Shown piece by piece: positions 54,649 through 62,619 of a stretch of DNA of 64,000 nt. The notes beneath the pieces are model-generated. The model searched no databases. It was not told the DNA's origin and saw only the letters and a program-made list of their open reading frames with translations. Where the stretch lies: assembly GCF_030056665.1 (NCBI RefSeq), contig NZ_JASHIG010000031.1. One strand, 5' to 3'. The position numbers were made by a program, and so were the translations under genes. This stretch comes from Flectobacillus roseus. GTDB taxonomy: Bacteria > Bacteroidota > Bacteroidia > Cytophagales > Spirosomataceae. Position 1 is the stretch's first letter; each line of letters starts with the position of its first letter.

Positions 54649-55743
54649 TTAAACTGTTACAATGGCTTTGTTGGGTAAATGCAATAATAACTGCTCTCGC
54701 AAAGCCAAACGGTCGGCCTCGGATATAGCTGGAAAATTAGCAATTCGAAATGTACTTTCCTTCCAAGCTCCATAGCCATTGCCTAATGTTATCCCTTGCG
54801 CTTCCATAATTTGCTTGATATGTTTGACTACAGCTGGTTGAGCTTCAATAGCCAATACCGTATCCGAACGTAATTCAGGATTGTGCACTAAAGGCTTTAC
54901 ACCACCATGTGTTAGATCGGTATCAAAATGTTCTTCAAAAAAATCGTACCATTCTTTTGCTTGAGCCTCTATCCGTGCGGAAGTTTCTGAAATATCTGGT
55001 ATTTGTTCTAAAATCTTAGATAACAGATAAATTTCCAGCACATTGGGCGTATAATGAGTCTGATATTTTTTGAAATTATCATTCATAAACAACAAACTAT
55101 TATAGTATTTTCGATCTCCAATCGATTCCGCATATTGCAATGCTCTGGGTGAACATACCATTACGGCCATACCAGCGGGTAAACCAAAACATTTTTGCAC
55201 AGAAGCAAACCAAATATCTGCTGTTTGCCAATCTAATGCCACACCTGCCATCGAAGAAGTCGCATCTACCGCAATGAGTGCTTCTGGATATTTCTGCAAA
55301 ATAGTATTCCATTGTTTCAAGTGCGTACCATTAGAGGTTTCATTGTGAGTCAAACACACCACATCAGCATCGGAGTCTGGCAATAATATCTCTTCTATCG
55401 ACTGTTCATAATCATACACAACTCTTGTTACTTGTGGTAAAATACGTCCTGCATATTCAGCCCATTTGTCGCCAAACGCTCCATTGTATAGATGTAAACT
55501 ATGGCGTTGAGTGAGCGATTGGGCAATAATTTCCCAAACCTCCGTAGCCGAGGATACAAAATAAATGGTATAATCTTCTGGAATATGAAGTTTTTGGTGA
55601 AGTAACTCTATAGCCGAGCGGGTAATCTGCATACAAGTCTGACTACGGTGATTGATACTAAGCACGCCCTCGTCAAAGGCTTGTTTGAGATAATGCTCAA
55701 CCACTGGATAAACTTTGGAAGGTCCTGGATAAAATGTAATCAT
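54649..55743 (-). CDS. class V aminotransferase (phosphoserine-aminotransferase-like)
   Basis: PLP-dependent enzyme of 364 residues. It has FYPGPSKVYPVVEHYLKQAF at the N-terminus, VVCLTHNETSNGTHL, then VDATSSMAGVALDWQTADIWFASVQKCFGLPAG, where the Lys in VQKCFG is the PLP lysine. Later parts (YYNSLLFMNDNFKKYQTHYTPNVLEIYLL and GNGYGAWKESTFRIANFPAISEADRLALREQL) follow phosphoserine aminotransferase and related SerC-like enzymes of the family, so an L-serine route is likely, but other alanine/serine-glyoxylate types cannot be excluded. ATG 55743 gives MITFYPGPSK; the frame is open further upstream. Confidence 0.8.
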   Translation of the reverse strand: MITFYPGPSKVYPVVEHYLKQAFDEGVLSINHRSQTCMQITRSAIELLHQKLHIPEDYTIYFVSSATEVWEIIAQSLTQRHSLHLYNGAFGDKWAEYAGRILPQVTRVVYDYEQSIEEILLPDSDADVVCLTHNETSNGTHLKQWNTILQKYPEALIAVDATSSMAGVALDWQTADIWFASVQKCFGLPAGMAVMVCSPRALQYAESIGDRKYYNSLLFMNDNFKKYQTHYTPNVLEIYLLSKILEQIPDISETSARIEAQAKEWYDFFEEHFDTDLTHGGVKPLVHNPELRSDTVLAIEAQPAVVKHIKQIMEAQGITLGNGYGAWKESTFRIANFPAISEADRLALREQLLLHLPNKAIVTV

Positions 55744-55947
55744 CGTAGTAAGGCCGTTAGTGTGGAGAATTGGGAGTTCAAACAAATTTGACCATTTCGG
55801 ATATCGGATGTTAGATTTCGGAAGTTTAAAGCACTTTTAAATTTCCGAAATCAGCAATCTCAAATCCGAAATAGTTCAAAACCAGTCGTGCAATCCTAAT
55901 GTGAATCCATGAGTGATGAGTTTGGAATTCATCACTCCTATTTTCCA

Positions 55948-56373
55948 TTATAAAAATGTTTGGATAGCAAAATCGTATCCTCTTAAGCCAAAGCCAATGA
56001 TAATTCCGATACAATTTTTGCTCAAAAAACTATGGTGACGGTACTCTTCACGAGCATGTACATTTGAAATATGTACCTCTACCGTTGGCGTTTTTACTGC
56101 TGCAATAGCATCTGCTAAGGCAATAGACGTGTGTGTTAGTCCGCCCGCATTCAAAACGATTCCATCAAAAGTAAAACCTACCTCGTGGATTTTGTCGATT
56201 AAAGCACCTTCATGATTTGACTGAAAATAGTGTAAATCTACAGGACCTTCATACTTGTCTCTTAGTATTTCAAAATACTGCTCAAATGTTTGGTGACCGT
56301 ATATCTCTGGCTCACGTTTTCCTAACAAGTTTAAGTTAGGACCATTCACGATTAAAATCTGCTTTTTTGTCAC
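55948..56373 (-). CDS. aroQ: type II 3-dehydroquinate dehydratase
   Basis: Shikimate-pathway enzyme of 141 residues, the family length. The active-site motif VNGPNLNLLGKREPEIYG carries the catalytic Tyr (residue 25), VLNAGGLTHTSIALADAI is the second signature and VEVHISNVHAREEYRHHS holds the catalytic His. Type II enzymes convert 3-dehydroquinate to 3-dehydroshikimate by syn elimination. The start gives MTKKQILIVNGPN. It is 205 bp upstream of the aminotransferase gene on the same strand. Confidence 0.96.
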   Translation of the reverse strand: MTKKQILIVNGPNLNLLGKREPEIYGHQTFEQYFEILRDKYEGPVDLHYFQSNHEGALIDKIHEVGFTFDGIVLNAGGLTHTSIALADAIAAVKTPTVEVHISNVHAREEYRHHSFLSKNCIGIIIGFGLRGYDFAIQTFL

Positions 56374-56592
56374 AACAGTATCAATTTAAAGTTAAAAATG
56401 TAATCAGGCCTTGAAAAAGCTCCATCCAACCCGCCTGATTCTACGAATATGCCAAATATTGATTAGCTTCGCAAAATACAAGTAAAATTATATCCTAAAA
56501 ACAAAGCCTCAAACTCGCTAGTTCATCAGTACCGCTTTGTTTTTAATGTATGTTTAAATATTATAAAATAGAGAGTTTGTGTTTACTTTTAT

Positions 56593-56720
56593 GAAATCCT
56601 ATTGTTTGAGCCGCAGGCGAGGTGGGTCGCCACTCCGATTAGGATTTCTTGACTTTCTTTTGCGGCCGCCGCGCGGTTACTTTTCTTGTGTCAAGACAAG
56701 AAAAGTAAGGAGCGGCGAAT
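56593..56720 (+). repeat. structured intergenic element, copy 3
   Basis: Stem 1 is GAAATCCTA (56593-56601) / TAGGATTTC (56640-56648); its loop carries an extra 17-nt insert with a small GTGG/CCAC hairpin. The GC-rich TTGCGGCCGCCGC core follows. Stem 2 is ACTTTTCTTGT (56679-56689) / ACAAGAAAAGT (56696-56706), then AAGG. The element lies 70 bp before the xerD start and downstream of the aroQ start; the 420-bp gap has no other feature. An overlapping frame translating the repeat is not called a gene. Confidence 0.75.
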
Positions 56721-56792
56721 GGAATTTTTGTTTTCCTTATGAGAACCAAATATTTTTTAAAACATACTATTACTTATTTTGGAAGTATCAAG

Positions 56793-57704
56793 ATGTGGCA
56801 AATTTATATAAAAAACTTCAAAAACTACCTTACACTCGAAAGGGCACTTTCAGAGAACTCCATTGAAGCGTATATCCGTGACGTTAGCAAATTCTGGGAA
56901 TATCTCGAAATCACCCACGAAGATGCCCCGTCAGTAACGGAGGTAAGCGACAAGCATATCTTCAACTTTTTTCAGTATATCGACGAATTAGGACTAGAAG
57001 CCACTTCTCAAGCCCGTATGTTGTCGGGACTCAAAGCTTTCTATAAATACCTTGAAGTAGAGGACGTTATCAAACAAGACCCAACACTTTTGATAGCATC
57101 GCCCAAAGTTGGCCGAAAATTACCTTCAACTCTCAGCTATCCCGAAATTGTACAAATGTTGGAGACCATCGACCTCTCCACACCTGAAGGTACTCGCAAT
57201 AGAGCAATGCTGGAAGTATTGTACAGCTCAGGGCTTCGCGTGTCAGAACTGGTAGACTTAAAAATTTCAGAGTGCTACTTTGATATTGGTTTTATCAGAG
57301 TTCGAGGAAAAGGAGATAAAGTAAGGTTAGTGCCAATCGGCAGAGATGCCATGCACTACACCCAGATTTACATGGAAGAAATCAGAAAGCATCAGCCGAT
57401 TCAGACTGATTTTTCAGACCATCTTTTTTTAAATCGCCGAGGAAAAAACCTTACCAGAGTGATGGTGTTTTTGATTATCAAAGATCTAGCCATGATGGCA
57501 GGTATTCAGAAAAATATCAGTCCCCACACCTTTCGGCATTCTTTTGCAACCCATTTGATTGAAGGTGGCGCAGATTTAAGGGCTATCCAAGAAATGTTGG
57601 GACATTCAAGCATTACAACCACCGAAATATACACACACCTCGACCGAGCCTATCTACAACAAACCATTGTAGATTTCCATCCGAGGAATAGAGGGTTTAG
57701 GTAA
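56793..57704 (+). CDS. xerD: site-specific tyrosine recombinase XerD
   Basis: Tyrosine recombinase of about 303 residues. The N-terminal SAM-like core-binding domain has TLERALSENSIEAYIRDVSKFWEYLE. The catalytic domain has SSGLRVSELVDL (Arg), HTFRHSFATHLIEGGADLRAIQEMLGHSSITTTEIYTH (HxxR, His and the nucleophile Tyr). The length and the GLRVSELVDL signature fit chromosomal XerD, which resolves chromosome dimers at dif. No dif-like site was identified in the window. ATG 56793 (MWQIYIKNF) is chosen over a frame starting 18 codons earlier. Confidence 0.93.
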   Translation: MWQIYIKNFKNYLTLERALSENSIEAYIRDVSKFWEYLEITHEDAPSVTEVSDKHIFNFFQYIDELGLEATSQARMLSGLKAFYKYLEVEDVIKQDPTLLIASPKVGRKLPSTLSYPEIVQMLETIDLSTPEGTRNRAMLEVLYSSGLRVSELVDLKISECYFDIGFIRVRGKGDKVRLVPIGRDAMHYTQIYMEEIRKHQPIQTDFSDHLFLNRRGKNLTRVMVFLIIKDLAMMAGIQKNISPHTFRHSFATHLIEGGADLRAIQEMLGHSSITTTEIYTHLDRAYLQQTIVDFHPRNRGFR

Positions 57705-57724
57705 GGGGCTTATTCTAGGTATTT

Positions 57725-57843
57725 TTCGCCTTTGTTGGAGTTTTCTCCAACAAACTTGCGTAAGCAACAGCTCTACTCTATATGCCAATCAAACTCTACT
57801 GGTTGCTGATGCGTTTCTCGTTGGAGATAACTCCAACGAGGGC
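57725..57843. repeat. REP-like composite repeat, left copy
   Basis: Two palindromes: TTTGTTGGAG (57731-57740) / CTCCAACAAA (57745-57754), and CTCGTTGGAG (57817-57826) / CTCCAACGAG (57831-57840), joined by CTTGCGTAAGCAACAGC and TATGCCAATCAAACTCTACTGG. The same order recurs at 58995-59136, on the other side of the RAYT/GIY-YIG genes. A third unit lies at 57873-57896. Confidence 0.8.
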
Positions 57844-57928
57844 AATAACTCTAGGTATTTTCCCTTTTCGCCTTTGTTGGAGTCTTCTCCAACAAACTGG
57901 CGTGAGCAATTACTCAACAATGTATACT

Positions 57929-58216
57929 TCAGGAAACAGTTTTATTCTTAGGCCATTGGTTATACCCAATCAAGGGATTGTTCGACTTATAAAGTTTAAT
58001 AAATTCTATTTCCTTTTGGTTTACTTCCTTGTCAGTTGCTTCTTCAGACTCCCAAAGAATTTCTTTTCGAATGGTAAAATCCCTTCTTTCTTCACATGAA
58101 AAGTCTTTTGCAACTATAGCACTGTTTACACTTCCAAAATAGGTCAAAGTGTTAGTAAGATCTTTACCGATATAGATCTTACCATTTGGATAAGTTATTT
58201 TATAAATTACTTTCAT
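57929..58216 (-). CDS. GIY-YIG nuclease family protein
   Basis: Protein of 95 residues consisting of one GIY-YIG module: VIYKITYPNGKIYIGKD (the GIY and YIG elements), YFGSVNSAIVAKDF, RRDFTIRKEIL, KEIEFIKLYKSNNPLIGYNQW (the conserved Glu and Asn region). Such stand-alone modules are endonucleases of unknown targets, common in phages and Bacteroidota. It lies between REP-like palindromes and directly downstream of the REP-type transposase, and could be part of that cassette or a passenger. Confidence 0.78.
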   Translation of the reverse strand: MKVIYKITYPNGKIYIGKDLTNTLTYFGSVNSAIVAKDFSCEERRDFTIRKEILWESEEATDKEVNQKEIEFIKLYKSNNPLIGYNQWPKNKTVS

Positions 58217-58272
58217 CTTTAGGTATTTTGATTCTATTGAGTATTATCCAACAAGCTTGTATAAGCGAATCT
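58217..58272. repeat. decayed REP-like unit between GIY-YIG and RAYT genes
   Basis: The text AGGTATTTTGATTCTATTGAG..CCAACAAGCTTGTATAAGCGAAT aligns, with several changes, to the AGGTATTTTTCGCCTTTGTTGGAG..CTCCAACAAACTTGCGTAAGCAA unit at 57718. It is an older, no longer palindromic copy. Confidence 0.55.
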
Positions 58273-58794
58273 CTAACAATCTTCAAGATAATGCGTTAAA
58301 AAGCCAAACTCGTCAATATTCATTTCATAAAAACGATACGATGAAAACCAATATTGGTCAGGACTATTAGCTAATAACCATTTCCCTTTTAAAGGGTTGG
58401 CATGGATATAGGCGAGCTTTTGCGCTATAACTTTTGGTGAGTATAAATCTACACTCAATGGATTTCGTTCCCAAAATTGATACTGTCTATCTTTTAAATT
58501 TACTTCAAAATGAGGCAAAACTGCAGGGTGGTTTTTTATTAAATCAAATTTGATCTGTTGCGCTGTATATTTCAAAAAATCTCTTTGTACATCTTTCAAC
58601 AAATAGTCTTCATTAACTTTCCAGACCAAATGAATGTGATTTGGCATTATTACAAAACCATATATTTTTACTCGCTTATTCTCAGTCAAGAATCGTAAGG
58701 TATCAATGATAATTTGCTTATACTTATCAGGCTTAAGTAAAGGCTTCCACCATAAAATAGTAGCGGTGAAGAATTGTATGTAGCGATAATTCAT
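58273..58794 (-). CDS. REP-associated tyrosine transposase (RAYT, IS200-like)
   Basis: Y1-type transposase of about 173 residues. The HUH motif is in VIMPNHIHLVWK near residue 56. The remaining family landmarks are the DFLKYTAQQIKFDL helix, which may carry the nucleophile Tyr, HFEVNLKDRQYQFWERNPLSVDLYS, QKLAYIHANPLKGKWLLA and PDQYWFSSYRFYEM. The last two match the Bacteroidota RAYT group. ATG 58794 (MNYRYIQFF) is chosen over one 11 codons upstream. The gene is flanked by REP-like palindromes, the usual setting of RAYTs, which cut and move REP DNA as single strands. Confidence 0.85.
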   Translation of the reverse strand: MNYRYIQFFTATILWWKPLLKPDKYKQIIIDTLRFLTENKRVKIYGFVIMPNHIHLVWKVNEDYLLKDVQRDFLKYTAQQIKFDLIKNHPAVLPHFEVNLKDRQYQFWERNPLSVDLYSPKVIAQKLAYIHANPLKGKWLLANSPDQYWFSSYRFYEMNIDEFGFLTHYLEDC

Positions 58795-58994
58795 AAGATG
58801 TAGATTTTTAGCACTAAAATCTGTCAAGCTATGAAAGACAAGATTTTACGAGAGTTGTGAATGAGTAGATACATTAAACTATTTATTAATTTTAAGGTTT
58901 TTAATTAGAAAACCTAATACTTTATCGTTTTTTTGGAGTTTTTTATCAAAAACTTGAGAAATCAATACCATATATGCTAATCAAATTCCACTGG

Positions 58995-59136
58995 TTTCGC
59001 CTTTGTTGGAGTTTTCTCCAACAAACTTGCGTAAGCAACAGCCATACTCTATATGCCGATCAAACTCTACTGATTTGTCGATCAAACTCAACTGGTTGAT
59101 GACGCATTTCTCGTTGGAGATGACTCCAACGAGGGC
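58995..59136. repeat. REP-like composite repeat, right copy
   Basis: TTTGTTGGAG (59002-59011) / CTCCAACAAA (59016-59025) and CTCGTTGGAG (59110-59119) / CTCCAACGAG (59124-59133), with the same linker text as the left copy and an additional GATCAAACTCAACTGG insertion. A further palindrome GACGTAGCA / TGCTACGTC is at 59163-59181. These fill much of the 580-bp gap before the dehydrogenase gene. Confidence 0.8.
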
Positions 59137-59377
59137 AGAATATCTCCAACTAGAGCAATTTAGACGTAGCAGTGCTACGTCTCTACATCAAAACCACATT
59201 TTCCTCCTCCAACTGGGTATATTTCCAACTTTTCGGACTCTATAAAGATAGAAAATGCTCGGAGTGCCCTAAGGCATGACAGTATTTATTACGAACAACC
59301 ATAATTTTAATCCCAGACCAAGAAACTTTTGGCTTTTGAGGCCATTTTCTAAAGATTAATTAACTATATAAATAACT

Positions 59378-62089
59378 ATGTCACTTTCTAAACTATCTGT
59401 GCTTGTTGGGGCATCCTTGGGTTTGTACTCATTTATTCACCAGCCAGCATCTACCTCAACCTATTCTTCTGAGGTTTTTACAAAGGTGGATACCTTAAAC
59501 CGTCCTGACGAAAATCGTTTTACCAAAACTGTACTATCTAATGACCTCAACGAGCCTATGGAATTGGCAGTTGCGCCCGATGGTCGTGTGTTTTTTGTAG
59601 AGCGTGCAGGTAAATTTTATGTGTACGAACCTGCCAAAAAGAAAACTCGTCTGTTATATGATTTTCCTGTAAAAGCGGTCGACAAATACCTGAATGGGAT
59701 GTTGGGGATGACAATTGACCCAAATTTCAAAGAAAATCACTATCTGTATTTCTTCTATACGATTCAGGATAAAGAACAAACTAGACAACGTATTTCCCGT
59801 ATCAAAGTTGATAGCGAAAGTAATCTTGATTTGGCTAGCGAGCAGTCGATTATCGAGTTTCCGATTGATTTGGAGGTGAGTGCGCACACAGGAGGCTCAC
59901 TGGCTTGGGATGCTCATGGCAACTTATTTATTTCAACAGGTGATAATACTGTTCCGTTTGAGTCGGGTGGACATGCTCCTATTGATTCTCGTGAAGGACG
60001 TATTACGTTTGATGCACAGCGTTCGGCAGGAAATGCCAATGATTTGCGTGGTAAAATTCTCCGTATTCATGTCGAAAAAGATGGTTCTTATACTATTCCA
60101 GAAGGCAACCTTTTTCCAAAAGGCACTGCTGGTACTCGTCCTGAAATCTATGTAATGGGTTGTCGTAACCCTTACCGTATTTCGGTAGACCCAGCAACTT
60201 CGATTGTGTATTGGGGCGAAATTGGTCCTGATGCAGGAAATGACGGTGTGCAAGGTCCTAGAGGTTATGACGAAATCAACCAAGCAAAAAAAGCAGGTAA
60301 CTATGGTTGGCCATATTTTGTAGGAGATAGCAAGCCTTATCATCAATATGATTTTGCGTCGAAAAAGGTAAGTGATTTGTTTGAGCCAAACGCTCCGATC
60401 AATAATTCGCCAAACAATACAGGTATCAAAAACCTTCCTCCTACACAAAAAGCGATGATTTGGTACCCTTACAACAAATCGGCTGAGTTTCCAGAATTGG
60501 GTGTCGGTGGGCGTTGTGCCATGGGTGGTCCTGTGTATCACTATGATGCGAAAATTGCGAATAAAAGCAAAATGCCATCCTATTACGATAAATCTCTTTT
60601 TATCTATGATTGGATGCGTAACTGGGTATTTGCCGTGAGATTAGATGAAAATCAAAACTACCAATCAATGGAGCAGTTCATGCCGAAATCGGGTGATTTC
60701 CGTCGTCCAGTAGATATCGAAATTGGTCAAGATGGTTGTATGTATATGCTCGAATATGGCTCGGTATATGGTATAGATAACGAAGATGCACGTTTAGTAA
60801 AAATTGACTTCAATGGTGGTAACCGCGCTCCAGTGGCAAAAGCGATTACACAAGATACAATTGGCTTGGCACCTATGACAGTACAGTTTAAAGCTGATCA
60901 AAGTGTTGACTATGATAAAGGAGATAAGCTTTCTTATTTGTGGAAATTTGAGGCAAACAAAACTTCTACGGAGATCAATCCAAGCTATACTTTCAAGAAA
61001 AATGGTATCTATAAAGTATCATTAACCGTAAAAGATCAGGCTGGATTGAGCAACACTCAAATTTTAACTATTAAGGTAGGAAATACACTTCCAGACGTGG
61101 CAATTTCTACAGACGAAAACAGTACCTTCTTTAAGGCAAATGCTGGCAGTTTAAAATATGCTGTAGATGTGAAAGATCAAGAAGACAAAATGATTGATCC
61201 AAAACGTGTAAAGGTAGTTTTGAACTATATTCCAAAAGTGAGTAGAGAACCACAAATGGGTCACCAACAGTTGACTTCTACTTTTAGCTTAGGAAAATCA
61301 TTGATTGCGGGTTCTGACTGTAAAGCTTGTCACCAACTCAATGCACCTTCAGCAGGTCCAGCGTTTAAGGAGGTTGCTAAAAAATACCGTGATGACAAAA
61401 CCGCTATTGCCAAATTAGCCAATAAGATTATTACTGGTGGTGGAGGTCTTTGGGGTGACCGTGAAATGAGCGCGCACCCACAACTTTCAAGAGAAGAAAC
61501 TACTGAAATGGTGAAATATATCCTTTCGTTGGGTACAGAGCCTGTTGAAAACCGTATTGCGCCAAAAGGAACAGCATCTTTGAAAGAGCACGTTGGCAAA
61601 GAGCAAGAAGGTCGCTATGTAATTACTGCTTCGTACACAGATAAAGGTTCATTGGTAGCTCCATCAGGAAAACCCAAAACGATACTTGCATTGAACAAAA
61701 CTGCGACTTTGGTATTGCGCCCGAATCGTGTTTATGGTGCAGAAGCCGATGAATTACATAATCTTGGTCGTCAAGACAAGCGTTTGGGCTTTATTCATAA
61801 TGGTTCATATTTTGTCTTTAAAAATATCGATTTGAAAGGTATTAGTGAATTAACCTACAAATTCTCGTCGAGAGACAAGGCGGCCACGGTGGAAGTTCAT
61901 ACTGGTTCGCCAACAGGTCCTGTGATTAGTACATTGTCGTATAACCCAACAGGTGCATGGGATAAGTACGCCGAACAAACAGCGAGTATTCAATCACCAA
62001 CGGGCAAACAAGATTTGTATTTTGTCTTTACCAAAAAAGATACGCCAAACAAAGACTTGTGTAGCCTAGAATGGATTGAGTTTAAGTAG
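59378..62089 (+). CDS. multidomain PQQ-type sugar dehydrogenase with PKD, cytochrome c and CBM6-like domains
   Basis: Exported protein of 903 residues. After a short hydrophobic leader comes a soluble glucose/sorbosone dehydrogenase-type beta-propeller (about 50-480: NEPMELAVAPDGRVFFVERAGKFYVY, GMTIDPNFKENHYLYFFYT, VMGCRNPYRISVDP), then a PKD domain (about 490-560: APVAKAITQDTIGLAPMTVQFKADQS and TVKDQAG), then a class I cytochrome c domain (about 640-720) with the heme site CKACH, then a C-terminal CBM6-like beta-sandwich (about 760-903). The layout suggests sugar oxidation on a polysaccharide surface with electrons passed to the heme. This domain combination is common in Bacteroidota; the substrate is unknown. 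It stands alone. Confidence 0.88.
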   Translation: MSLSKLSVLVGASLGLYSFIHQPASTSTYSSEVFTKVDTLNRPDENRFTKTVLSNDLNEPMELAVAPDGRVFFVERAGKFYVYEPAKKKTRLLYDFPVKAVDKYLNGMLGMTIDPNFKENHYLYFFYTIQDKEQTRQRISRIKVDSESNLDLASEQSIIEFPIDLEVSAHTGGSLAWDAHGNLFISTGDNTVPFESGGHAPIDSREGRITFDAQRSAGNANDLRGKILRIHVEKDGSYTIPEGNLFPKGTAGTRPEIYVMGCRNPYRISVDPATSIVYWGEIGPDAGNDGVQGPRGYDEINQAKKAGNYGWPYFVGDSKPYHQYDFASKKVSDLFEPNAPINNSPNNTGIKNLPPTQKAMIWYPYNKSAEFPELGVGGRCAMGGPVYHYDAKIANKSKMPSYYDKSLFIYDWMRNWVFAVRLDENQNYQSMEQFMPKSGDFRRPVDIEIGQDGCMYMLEYGSVYGIDNEDARLVKIDFNGGNRAPVAKAITQDTIGLAPMTVQFKADQSVDYDKGDKLSYLWKFEANKTSTEINPSYTFKKNGIYKVSLTVKDQAGLSNTQILTIKVGNTLPDVAISTDENSTFFKANAGSLKYAVDVKDQEDKMIDPKRVKVVLNYIPKVSREPQMGHQQLTSTFSLGKSLIAGSDCKACHQLNAPSAGPAFKEVAKKYRDDKTAIAKLANKIITGGGGLWGDREMSAHPQLSREETTEMVKYILSLGTEPVENRIAPKGTASLKEHVGKEQEGRYVITASYTDKGSLVAPSGKPKTILALNKTATLVLRPNRVYGAEADELHNLGRQDKRLGFIHNGSYFVFKNIDLKGISELTYKFSSRDKAATVEVHTGSPTGPVISTLSYNPTGAWDKYAEQTASIQSPTGKQDLYFVFTKKDTPNKDLCSLEWIEFK

Positions 62090-62193
62090 TTGTGAGTTGT
62101 GAGTTGTGAGTTGCGAGTTTAAAATTTTGAACATCAGTACTTTATACTCAAAATAACTTAAATTTTCTGATTACTTGACAAAAGTAAAGGTCT

Positions 62194-62245
62194 CTAGTTC
62201 AAGACTTAGTCTTGGACTCATTTTTTTAACAGTTTAAAACTGTTT
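62194..62245 (-). repeat. double-palindrome repeat, copy 5 (inverted)
   Basis: CTAGTTCAAGACTTAGTCTTGGACT then a T-run and ACAGTTTAAAACTGT: the same unit as at 16991, 17630, 39543 and 48041 but on the opposite strand. Confidence 0.75.
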
Positions 62246-62423
62246 TGGTAAAATTGAGCGACGAACTGACAACACTTGAATGCTTCAATTTTATTTTGTC
62301 CACGAAGCAGTTGAATTGTATTTTGCGCTAATGCTTATTAGAACTTCTGTTTTACAAAAATTAAGGATTACGTCCACGTTTCCGAAATCTGAAATCCCAG
62401 ATCCACAATAGTTTGATTGCTAT

Positions 62424-62463
62424 ATCGCCTTGTTGACTAACCATTGACAAGGCGATTTTTTAT
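62424..62463 (+). terminator. rho-independent terminator
   Basis: ATCGCCTTGT (62424-62433) / ACAAGGCGAT (62447-62456), followed by a run of Ts; it insulates the next gene. Confidence 0.8.
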
Positions 62464-62544
62464 TTTGAAAGGAAAAGTGTCCTTTACATTTTTCAAAAAA
62501 CCATAACAGAGCATTTTATTATATTTTAAATTAAAATATCTGCG

Positions 62545-62574
62545 TTTGTAATTTAAAAATAATCTCTACCTTCG
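62545..62574 (+). promoter_or_regulatory. promoter of the secreted protein gene
   Basis: TTTG (62545-62548), an 18-nt spacer and TACCTTCG (62567-62574), one base from the -7 consensus. The ATG at 62620 lies 45 bp downstream. Confidence 0.55.
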
Positions 62575-62619
62575 TAATCTCAAATCAAATTAATTTCCTT
62601 TCAATTGACACAAACAATT

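Larger units (their letters stand above)
62090..62619. other. intergenic region with repeats
   Basis: About 530 bp: a GTTGTGAGTTGTGAGTTGTGAG low-complexity stretch, an inverted copy of the double-palindrome repeat (62194-62245), a terminator (62424-62463) and the promoter of the next gene (62545-62574). No coding potential was seen. Confidence 0.55.

Noticed and set aside
3725..56720. Structured element as a protein-coding remnant
   Set aside because: A frame giving FFCGRRAVTFLVSRQEK exists in two copies, but the third copy shifts frame and changes that part while keeping base pairing, so structure explains it better.
56579..56866. Plus-strand frame of 95 residues before xerD
   Set aside because: Its first half translates the structured repeat element and its second half overlaps xerD in another frame; the other repeat copies do not preserve this frame.
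57782..58099. Plus-strand frame of 105 residues over the REP region
   Set aside because: It reads through the palindromic repeats and antisense to the GIY-YIG gene, which has a recognised family motif on the minus strand.
57929..58827. Complete insertion sequence with terminal inverted repeats
   Set aside because: The flanks are REP-type palindromes in direct repeat, not IS-type terminal inverted repeats with target duplication; RAYT genes are usually single-copy and not IS elements.
59003..59245. Plus-strand frame of 80 residues right of the RAYT gene
   Set aside because: It is composed of the REP-like repeats only; no family-like sequence or promoter.
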